From Bacteroidales bacterium (lineage in GTDB: Bacteria > Bacteroidota > Bacteroidia > Bacteroidales > UBA3663), in assembly GCA_017632695.1 (NCBI GenBank), contig JAGBQS010000042.1, positions 1 to 11,869 of the forward strand: DNA of 11,869 nucleotides, given 5' to 3'. Both the position numbers and the translations under genes were made by a program. Positions 6,834 through 11,869 of this stretch are shown piece after piece. Below the pieces are notes generated by a model that saw nothing but the letters and a program-made list of their open reading frames with translations, did no database searches and was not told the DNA's origin. Numbering within the stretch: the stretch's first letter is position 1; each line of letters begins with the position of its first letter.

Positions 6834-7655
6834 ATGAAAAGTATTCTCGAAGGACGGCCAGGCCTGAAGGCTGTGGTCGATCAGATTGCCGAAGTGACGG
6901 GCTATCTCTGGCAAAAGGGATGGGCTGAGCGCAATGGCGGTAACATTACAGTTAACATCACCGAGTTTGTAGACGACGAGATCCGTGCCCTTCCGGCCAT
7001 TGCTCCCGTTAAGCAGATCGGCAAGACTCTGCCTTACCTGAAAGGCAAGTACTTCTATGCCAAAGGAACCGGCAAACGTATGCGCGACCTGGCCCGCTGG
7101 CCTATGCAGAACGGCTCTATCATCCGTATCTGCGACGATTGCGCCTCTTACGAGATTATTGCCGACGAACCTGTTGTACCGACTTCCGAGCTGCCCAGCC
7201 ACCTGGCTCTGCAGAACTACCTGCTCGAAACCGGCAGCACCTATAAGGCTACTCTCCACACCCACCCGATCGAACTGGTGGCCATGAGTCATATTGAGCG
7301 TTTCCTGAAGGGCGACACAATGACCAAAGTGCTTTGGAGTATGATTCCCGAGACTCTGGCCTTCGCCCCGCTGGGCATCGGCATCGTTCCTTACGCTCTG
7401 CCTGGCAGTATCAGCCTGGCCGACGCCACGCTCGAAGCCATCAAGACTCACGATGTTGTACTGTGGGAGAAGCATGGTACCGTAGCCGTCGGAACAGACA
7501 TCATGGATGCCTTCGATCAGACAGACGTTCTCTGCAAGGCCGCCAATATTTATATGTGCGCGCGCAACATGGGCAGCGAACCGGACGGTATGACCGACGA
7601 GGCGATGAAGGAAGTTCAGGATGTGTTCAACTTGCCAAAGAAGCGTCCTTGCTAA
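6834..7655 (+). CDS. rhaD: Rhamnulose-1-phosphate aldolase (class II, zinc)
   Basis: Cleaves L-rhamnulose-1-phosphate to dihydroxyacetone phosphate and L-lactaldehyde. The 273-residue protein belongs to the zinc-dependent class II aldolase/adducin family. Zinc ligands are seen in LHTHPIEL (H142, H144) and WEKHG (H214), the catalytic glutamate is expected at E119 in PTSELPSH, and the phosphate-binding AERNGGNITVNIT lies at 31-43. DPDG-like EPDGM at 249-253 and FNLPKK at the end match Bacteroides RhaD. The ATG at 6834 is preferred over an in-frame TTG at 6825, because family members begin MKSIL. It lies 42 bp after the transporter and is the last gene of the operon, followed by a hairpin terminator. 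No lactaldehyde reductase (rhaO) or AraC-type regulator follows, unlike in Bacteroides. Confidence 0.95.
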   Translation: MKSILEGRPGLKAVVDQIAEVTGYLWQKGWAERNGGNITVNITEFVDDEIRALPAIAPVKQIGKTLPYLKGKYFYAKGTGKRMRDLARWPMQNGSIIRICDDCASYEIIADEPVVPTSELPSHLALQNYLLETGSTYKATLHTHPIELVAMSHIERFLKGDTMTKVLWSMIPETLAFAPLGIGIVPYALPGSISLADATLEAIKTHDVVLWEKHGTVAVGTDIMDAFDQTDVLCKAANIYMCARNMGSEPDGMTDEAMKEVQDVFNLPKKRPC

Positions 7656-7669
7656 CCAAAGGGTACCCT

Positions 7670-7795
7670 ATAAAAACTTTGAGACCCCAGCTCTCACGAG
7701 TTGGGGTTTCAGTGTTATTCTAATATGGAAAATTTAAGATTATAAAGATGGTTCTTTCTAAGGAGCAAAACGCAGGAACTTTCCTTTTGTTTTGC
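7670..7795 (-). ncRNA. Candidate small RNA between rhaD and the CYTH gene
   Basis: A perfect minus-strand promoter (7831-7800) should start transcription near 7795. The predicted RNA begins with a hairpin: GCAAAAC (7795-7789) pairs with GTTTTGC (7771-7765), with an inner AGGA/TCCT stem. An AU-rich linker of about 50 nt follows, then the hairpin 7710-7681 and a U-run. There is no ATG on the minus strand between the promoter and that hairpin, so a protein product is unlikely. The length would be about 120 nt. It matches no RNA family I recognise. The call rests on promoter, structure and terminator signals, not on expression or conservation. Confidence 0.5.
7681..7710. terminator. Bidirectional terminator of rhaD and of the candidate minus-strand RNA
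   Basis: Bases 7681-7693 pair with 7698-7710 around a TCAC loop, with a core ACCCCA/TGGGGT and CTC/GAG. On the plus strand the tail is only moderately T-rich (TTATTC a little downstream). On the minus strand the stem is followed, after four bases, by GTTTTTAT (7676-7669). It could serve both directions. Confidence 0.72.
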
Positions 7796-7799
7796 GATG

Positions 7800-7831
7800 C
7801 AAAGTTAGCAACTTTTTGAGGACCCCGCAAA
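7800..7831 (-). promoter_or_regulatory. Consensus minus-strand promoter for the candidate small RNA
   Basis: TTTG at 7831-7828, a 20-bp spacer, and TAACTTTG at 7807-7800 form a perfect Bacteroidetes promoter, with the same -7 sequence as rhaB. No coding gene lies downstream before the 7681-7710 hairpin. The -7 element is part of a small palindrome AAAGTT-agc-AACTTT (7801-7815). Confidence 0.72.
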
Positions 7832-7938
7832 TTTAAACCGAAAAAAAGTTTAAAATATGTTGTAAAACATATATTTTTAGGCCATTTTTCATTTTTTTGC
7901 ACAAATCTGCGTAATCTATTGCAACAATTAGCCTGATT

Positions 7939-8439
7939 ATGGGAAAAGAGATCGAAAGAAAGTTTCTGGTAAAATCCGACCGATTTAAGGCCGAAGCCAT
8001 CAAGGTTACCAGCTATCATCAGGGCTATATCCCCACCTTGAACGGGATGACAGTCCGCATCCGGATTGCCGGCGATGCAGCATACATCACCCTGAAGGAT
8101 CACGCCATCGGCTTCACCCGCCATGAGTTCGAATACCCCATCCCCAAGACTGATGCCGTACAACTGCTCGAACTGATGTGTGCCAAACCGCAAATTGCAA
8201 AAACCCGCTATGTGGTACCTGCCACCCAAACCCTTCCGGCCGATCAGCAGACTCCCGGTCTGAAATGGGAGGTCGATGTCTTTGAAGGCGACAACGAAGG
8301 ACTGACGGTGGCCGAAATCGAAGTCCCATCCGAAGACACGCCCTTCGAACGCCCCGAATGGCTTGGTGAAGAGGTGACCGGCGACAAGCGCTACTACAAT
8401 TCACACCTATGCAGTCATCCTTTCAGGATGTGGAAGTAG
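7939..8439 (+). CDS. CYTH-domain protein (triphosphate tunnel family)
   Basis: The CYTH fold is an eight-stranded beta tunnel that binds triphosphates with metal. Members include inorganic triphosphatases, thiamine triphosphatase and class IV adenylate cyclases, so the exact substrate here is open. The 166-residue protein has the defining EIERK (4-8, ExExK), VRIRI (39-43), TLKD (51-54), RHEFEYPI (61-68), KTRY (88-91), WEVDVFEG (110-117), VAEIEV (124-129) and KRYYN (150-154), so all the tunnel's acidic and basic positions appear intact. It is a stand-alone small CYTH protein without a CHAD domain. A small inorganic tripolyphosphatase is the most likely activity by analogy with other short bacterial members. 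No consensus plus-strand promoter is obvious in the AT-rich 230 bp upstream, which contain a dyad ATATGTT-gtaa-AACATAT at 7855-7872. Confidence 0.88.
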   Translation: MGKEIERKFLVKSDRFKAEAIKVTSYHQGYIPTLNGMTVRIRIAGDAAYITLKDHAIGFTRHEFEYPIPKTDAVQLLELMCAKPQIAKTRYVVPATQTLPADQQTPGLKWEVDVFEGDNEGLTVAEIEVPSEDTPFERPEWLGEEVTGDKRYYNSHLCSHPFRMWK

Positions 8440-8476
8440 GCGGAAATACAATTGCCCCGGGTCTGAGCCCGAAAAA

Positions 8477-8509
8477 AGCCCCAACGTCAAAAAGGCTGAC
8501 GTTGGGGCT
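8477..8509. terminator. Strong bidirectional terminator between the CYTH gene and rprY
   Basis: A perfect 13-bp stem (8477-8489 with 8497-8509) around a 7-base loop. On the minus strand it begins a few bases after the rprY stop codon and is followed by TTTTTT (8477-8472), a classical intrinsic terminator for rprXY. On the plus strand the tail contains TTATTATTTC, enough to stop the CYTH transcript as well. Confidence 0.88.
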
Positions 8510-8515
8510 ATGTTA

Positions 8516-9238
8516 TTATTTCTTATCCGAAACAATATCCGGGGCAACCAGTTTGTAACCCTTGCCGTGAATGTTGAGGATCTCAACAGCCGGATCATAC
8601 TTCAGAAGCTTGCGCAGCTTGGTGATGTAAACATCCATGGAACGAGCATTGAAGTAGTTATCGTCAATCCAGATGGTCTTGAGTGCGTGATTACGCTCAA
8701 GGGTACCATTGGCATGCTGGCAGAGGAGATTCAGCAAGTCGTTCTCTTTGGTGGTAAGCTTATGTACTTTATCGCCACACGAAAGTTCCTGTTTCTGCAC
8801 CTCGAACAGATACTTGCCAAAGCGATAGCTTGTAATATCCTTGTTCTGTTTGCCCCTTACACGACGCAATATAGCTTCAATACGGAACTGAAGTTCTTCC
8901 ATTGAGAACGGTTTGGTGATGTAATCATCGCCACCTATCTTGAAGCCCTCAAGGATATCCTCCTTGAGTGATTTGGCAGTCAGGAAAATAATCGGCACCT
9001 CGGCATTGAGGGCCCGGATCTCCTGAGCCGTAGTGAATCCGTCTTTCTTTGGCATCATGACGTCGAGAACGCAGAAGTCATAGTGGCCCTTCAAATAGGC
9101 CTTGATACCTTCTTCGCCGTCGCCGAACAAATCGCATGCGAAACCCTTAGCCTGCAGATATTCACGCAGAAGCATTCCTAAGTTCTCATCATCCTCACAC
9201 AACAGGATGTGAATTTTTTCATTGAGAGGCTGTGACAT
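8516..9238 (-). CDS. rprY: Response regulator RprY (OmpR family)
   Basis: DNA-binding response regulator paired with RprX. The 240-residue protein has a receiver domain (about 8-125) with acidic pocket E15, D16 and D17, phosphoacceptor D59 in VLDVMMPKKDG, T87 in FLTAKS and K109 in YITKPFS, followed by a winged-helix domain (about 135-232). The recognition segment NYFNARSMDVYITKLRKLLK (194-213) and NIHGKGYKL (222-230) are nearly invariant in Bacteroides and Porphyromonas RprY, which makes the assignment firm within the large OmpR family. The gene starts 12 bp after the rprX stop, so the two are co-transcribed, and ends at the terminator 8477-8509. In B. fragilis the pair was first described through altered tetracycline resistance and porin expression in E. 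coli. In P. gingivalis RprY is linked to oxidative stress and sodium metabolism. Confidence 0.95.
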   Translation of the reverse strand: MSQPLNEKIHILLCEDDENLGMLLREYLQAKGFACDLFGDGEEGIKAYLKGHYDFCVLDVMMPKKDGFTTAQEIRALNAEVPIIFLTAKSLKEDILEGFKIGGDDYITKPFSMEELQFRIEAILRRVRGKQNKDITSYRFGKYLFEVQKQELSCGDKVHKLTTKENDLLNLLCQHANGTLERNHALKTIWIDDNYFNARSMDVYITKLRKLLKYDPAVEILNIHGKGYKLVAPDIVSDKK

Positions 9239-9250
9239 AGTAAATATGAA

Positions 9251-10852
9251 TTATTCGTTAGACATTAACGGGAGGGTAATAATAAAGGTGGTTCCCTGAC
9301 CAAAGACCGATTCTGCCTTGATGGAGCCGCCATGATCGGTAACAATCTTCCAGACGTAAGCCAGACCGAGACCGAAACCTTTCACATTATGCAGATTGCC
9401 GGTAGGAACCCGGTAGAACTTCTCGAAGATGCGCTTTAAGTTCTCTTTCTCAATACCGATACCATTGTCCTGCACCCGGATTTCAATGTGCTTGCTGTCG
9501 GGATTGGACGTTACAACCTTCAGCTGAAGCGGAGTATCCTCGCGGGCATATTTATAGGCATTATCGAGCAGGTTGAAGATCACGTTCGTAAAGTGCATCT
9601 GGTCGAGCATGCAGACATCGTCCAAGGCATCCAGTTGGGCCTCGATGGTTCCTCCGGCCTTTTCGACCTTGAGCGAGAAGGAGTTGACCACGCTGTCAAC
9701 CAATACATCGACACTCTCTTCCTTGAGTTTGAGATTGGTCTTCTGACGGTCGAACATCGACATCTGCAAGACTTTCTCGACCTGGAAACGCAGACGCTTG
9801 GTCTCGTCGTCGATGACACCGGTCACGCGCTTAACCATTTCAGGTGACTTGCTCACTGCCGGATCATTAAGCATCTGCGATGCGAGCGAGATGCTGGAAA
9901 TCGGAGTCTTGAACTCGTGGGTCATGTTGTTGATGAAGTCGTTCTTCATCTCACTCAGTTTCTTGCTTCGGAACAACGAGATAATTACAAAGATAAAGAG
10001 GAACAGTACCACCGCCGTGAATACGAACGAAGGAATCATGAACTTGATACCGCTGCTGAGCATGAAACGCTGCGACTTCGGGAAGTAAACCTCAATATAA
10101 TTGTATTTACCCTGACGGGAAGAACCGGTCCGCTCACTGTCGAAAAGAATCTGCATGAAACTGCCCTCACGCTCGGCTTCTTCGGTTCTATAGCCAGGAG
10201 TGCTGTATGCCGGACGGTTATCGGTTCCAATGATGCTATACTCAAAAGGTAAGCTATAGCCAAACTGACGGAGGTTGTCGGCAAACATCTGACTGAGCTC
10301 ATCCGGATTGATTCGTTCCATGATGGGACGCTCGTTGGCTGCAACCATCATGCGGAAAATCACGTCGTCGAACAGGTCGCGCTGGTGACGATACTGACGC
10401 AACAGCATATCCTGACGCGTCTTCTGCCTACTTTGAATGGTGTTTCCCTTCGGCTTTGGACGAACATCCTGATTGGCATAGAAGGTTGTGTCAACTCCGC
10501 TGAACTCAAATGTCTGCTGCGAACCGTCCGGATTGATGATGGTAGTCCGACTCTGACGATGTGACCGGCTGAATGCCACAGGTGGAGGAGCCTGGAGATC
10601 ATCAGCGTCGTCGTGAAACATTTCTTCGAGCATCTGGCGTTGTTCATCATCAAAGTTACTGTCCAGATAACTGCGGGTTTCCTGGCGCTCAAGCTGCCTC
10701 ATCGTCTGAAACAGTGATCGGCTGACAGCTTGACCGAATTCTTCTTTCTGGCTACCGACAATCTCATCCAAATAACTCATCTGGATAGTTATCAGCCCGG
10801 CCAAAGCAATGAAGAGGGCTATGCTTACGTACCAAATTGTGGTCTTTCTCAT
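9251..10852 (-). CDS. rprX: Sensor histidine kinase RprX
   Basis: Membrane sensor kinase expected to phosphorylate RprY. The 533-residue protein has a first transmembrane helix at about 7-26, a periplasmic part of some 240 residues (27-270) with a polar stretch at 80-150, and a second helix at about 272-293. A linker of only about 15 residues leads to the dimerisation helix with NMTHEFKTPISS (309-320; phosphoacceptor H312). The ATPase domain shows the N box NLLDNAYKY (427-435), G1 DNGIGI (462-467), F box IFEKFYR (475-481) and G2 GFGLGL (492-497). No HAMP or PAS domain is visible. All catalytic residues are present. The periplasmic part matches no ligand-binding fold I recognise, so the signal is unknown. 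It is the first gene of the rprX-rprY operon. Confidence 0.93.
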   Translation of the reverse strand: MRKTTIWYVSIALFIALAGLITIQMSYLDEIVGSQKEEFGQAVSRSLFQTMRQLERQETRSYLDSNFDDEQRQMLEEMFHDDADDLQAPPPVAFSRSHRQSRTTIINPDGSQQTFEFSGVDTTFYANQDVRPKPKGNTIQSRQKTRQDMLLRQYRHQRDLFDDVIFRMMVAANERPIMERINPDELSQMFADNLRQFGYSLPFEYSIIGTDNRPAYSTPGYRTEEAEREGSFMQILFDSERTGSSRQGKYNYIEVYFPKSQRFMLSSGIKFMIPSFVFTAVVLFLFIFVIISLFRSKKLSEMKNDFINNMTHEFKTPISSISLASQMLNDPAVSKSPEMVKRVTGVIDDETKRLRFQVEKVLQMSMFDRQKTNLKLKEESVDVLVDSVVNSFSLKVEKAGGTIEAQLDALDDVCMLDQMHFTNVIFNLLDNAYKYAREDTPLQLKVVTSNPDSKHIEIRVQDNGIGIEKENLKRIFEKFYRVPTGNLHNVKGFGLGLAYVWKIVTDHGGSIKAESVFGQGTTFIITLPLMSNE

Positions 10853-10873
10853 CTGATTTTAACTTTTCGGGTG

Positions 10874-10904
10874 CAAATTTAACGATTAAATTTAACACTT
10901 GAAA
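10874..10904 (-). promoter_or_regulatory. Promoter of rprXY with overlapping direct repeat
   Basis: On the minus strand a perfect -7 element TAAATTTG (10881-10874) follows a one-mismatch -33 TTTC (10904-10901) at 19 bp. The predicted start near 10869 leaves a leader of about 17 nt. The nonamer AAATTTAAC occurs at 10875-10883 and again at 10888-10896, so the -7 element and spacer carry a 13-bp-phased direct repeat, a plausible autoregulatory site. Confidence 0.6.
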
Positions 10905-11002
10905 ATTTTTTCATCAAAAAATGCGCTATATTAAAGATTATTAACAACGGAAGCCCTATTATGCCATAAAATGTGAATAAATTTAGGTTTTTCGAGAAAT
11001 AA

Positions 11003-11034
11003 TTTGGTATTTCGGCGAAAAGATTGTATCTTTG
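11003..11034 (+). promoter_or_regulatory. Promoter of the porin gene, leaderless arrangement
   Basis: A perfect consensus promoter: TTTG (11003-11006), 20-bp spacer, TATCTTTG (11027-11034). The ATG follows only five bases after the -7 element (11040), so the expected transcription start falls on or within a few bases of the start codon. Confidence 0.8.
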
Positions 11035-11039
11035 CGCCC

Positions 11040-11869
11040 ATGAAATTCTATTTACGGCTTATATATATAATAGGTACGTGCGCGTGTACGTTAACCGCCC
11101 ATGCTCAGGTGAATAGCCGTTCTGCCGTCTCGGGCAACAGCCGGGAGGGCGGAGGAGACATGCCCTCCTTTACCGGCAGGCAGAACCAGACGTCCCAATC
11201 CCAATCGGACACAACTGAGGTGGAAGACGATCCGTGCATACCGTTACTCGACCACAGACGATGCTTCACGCTCGACCCTATGACCGGTCTGCAGTTTGCT
11301 GCTGAACCGGATACTACCTTCGTGAATCTGGGCAACCGCCAGAGTATGGAGAGCAAAGCGCTGGCCATCACCTATACAGGCAACCTTTACAGTCCCCATC
11401 AGGTTGAAGCTTTTTTCGACCGAAGAACGCAGCACGACTTCATCTTCGCCAATGCCTATAACCTGTTCCGCACTGACCCCTCACAGCAGATATACTATAA
11501 TACCCGCATTCCCTTCACCGTGTTGAGTTACTCGAAGTCGGGAAGCAGTATTCAGGAGAACGACCACCTGAAAATCAACTTTGCCGGTAACTTTAACCAA
11601 CAGATCGGACTCGGTTCTCAGCTGGACTATGTATATGCCAGAGGCGAATATGTGAGCAGTTCAGCCAAGCCCCTGCGATGGGCCAGCTATGGATACTACG
11701 AGGGCGACCAGTACAAAGCCTACCTGAATTTCAACCTCACGAAACTGGCCAATCAGGAAAATGGCGGTATCATGGATCGCGGCTATGTACTGAACCCAGA
11801 TAACTACAACGACAACTTTACAGAACCTCGTAACATGCCCACCAACCTGGATGGCGTGTGGAGCGACAA
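11040..11869 (+). CDS. Putative outer-membrane porin, Porin_10 family (3' end off window)
   Basis: A Bacteroidetes-specific predicted beta-barrel outer-membrane protein; substrate unknown. The visible 276 residues begin with a signal peptide (basic MKFYLR, hydrophobic core, cleavage near AHA-Q, residues 21-23), then a polar Ser/Gly/Asp-rich linker of about 45 residues. The conserved N-terminal region of the family follows: FTLDPMTGLQF (76-86), GNLYSPHQVEAFFDRR, DFIFANAYNLF, NTRIPFTVLSYSKSG, a QLDYVYARGEY strand, ENGGIMDRGYVLNP and PTNLDGVW. This order and wording match Porin_10 proteins well, and alternating aromatic/polar strands fit a barrel. The start at 11040 is required because the next in-frame ATG (residue 41) lies beyond the signal peptide. 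It is divergent from rprXY, which invites the idea that RprY regulates it. The rest of the barrel lies outside the window. Confidence 0.85.
   Translation, partial: MKFYLRLIYIIGTCACTLTAHAQVNSRSAVSGNSREGGGDMPSFTGRQNQTSQSQSDTTEVEDDPCIPLLDHRRCFTLDPMTGLQFAAEPDTTFVNLGNRQSMESKALAITYTGNLYSPHQVEAFFDRRTQHDFIFANAYNLFRTDPSQQIYYNTRIPFTVLSYSKSGSSIQENDHLKINFAGNFNQQIGLGSQLDYVYARGEYVSSSAKPLRWASYGYYEGDQYKAYLNFNLTKLANQENGGIMDRGYVLNPDNYNDNFTEPRNMPTNLDGVWSD

Noticed and set aside
5430..7475. A 681-codon open frame antisense to the transporter and rhaD
   Set aside because: It covers two well-supported genes and the gap between them, and its product is polar and low in recognisable motifs. It is a shadow of codon usage.
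7661..7668. Perfect palindrome GGGTACCC after the rhaD stop
   Set aside because: An 8-bp palindrome can occur by chance and no second copy or context gives it meaning.
7720..8229. A 169-codon minus-strand frame across the CYTH gene and its upstream region
   Set aside because: It overlaps the CYTH coding sequence, which has all family motifs, and the consensus minus-strand promoter at 7800-7831 lies inside it rather than before it.

Overview
The window looks like a chromosomal segment of a gut-type Bacteroidales bacterium, most likely of the Prevotellaceae. Four things point there: the RprX/RprY two-component pair, a Bacteroidetes-type Porin_10 beta-barrel protein, promoters with the Bacteroidetes form TTTG-N19-21-TAnnTTTG ahead of most transcription units, and start codons without Shine-Dalgarno sequences in A-rich surroundings. 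Genus and species cannot be fixed from this sequence. No tRNA, rRNA, insertion sequence or CRISPR array was seen.

Layout. Bases 1-1499 (minus, 3' end cut off) encode a secreted family 11 rhamnogalacturonan lyase. Divergent from it is ubiE/menG (1687-2373, plus; menaquinone methylation), convergent with a TrmN6/YfiC-type tRNA methyltransferase (2469-3203, minus). Bases 3391-7655 (plus) are an L-rhamnose catabolic operon: rhamnulokinase rhaB, a 148-codon gene, an MFS sugar porter and rhamnulose-1-phosphate aldolase rhaD, ending at a strong hairpin (7681-7710). The interval 7670-7831 holds a consensus minus-strand promoter facing that hairpin with no ATG between, a candidate small RNA. A CYTH-domain gene (7939-8439, plus) converges on rprY (8516-9238, minus) and rprX (9251-10852, minus) across a 13-bp terminator hairpin (8477-8509). 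Divergent from rprX, a Porin_10 gene starts at 11040 and runs off the window.

How the parts fit. The lyase would cut the rhamnose/galacturonate backbone of pectic rhamnogalacturonan I. The operon would import rhamnose (MFS porter), phosphorylate rhamnulose (RhaB) and split rhamnulose-1-phosphate (RhaD) into DHAP and lactaldehyde. The missing step is L-rhamnose isomerase. Its expected slot, between kinase and transporter, holds the 148-codon gene, which reads as the two ends of an L-rhamnose isomerase with the catalytic barrel removed. This is the most unusual item in the window: a maintained, apparently non-catalytic mini-isomerase in an otherwise working pathway.

Other points of note are a porin gene whose promoter is so close to the ATG that the mRNA should be leaderless, a direct repeat inside the rprX promoter, an imperfect dyad upstream of the rhaB promoter, a repeated decamer in the lyase leader, and a 9-bp tandem repeat between the convergent ubiE and trmN6 genes. 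Alignments to reference proteins (RhaA, YesW, RprY, Porin_10) are from memory of those families, not from a search.
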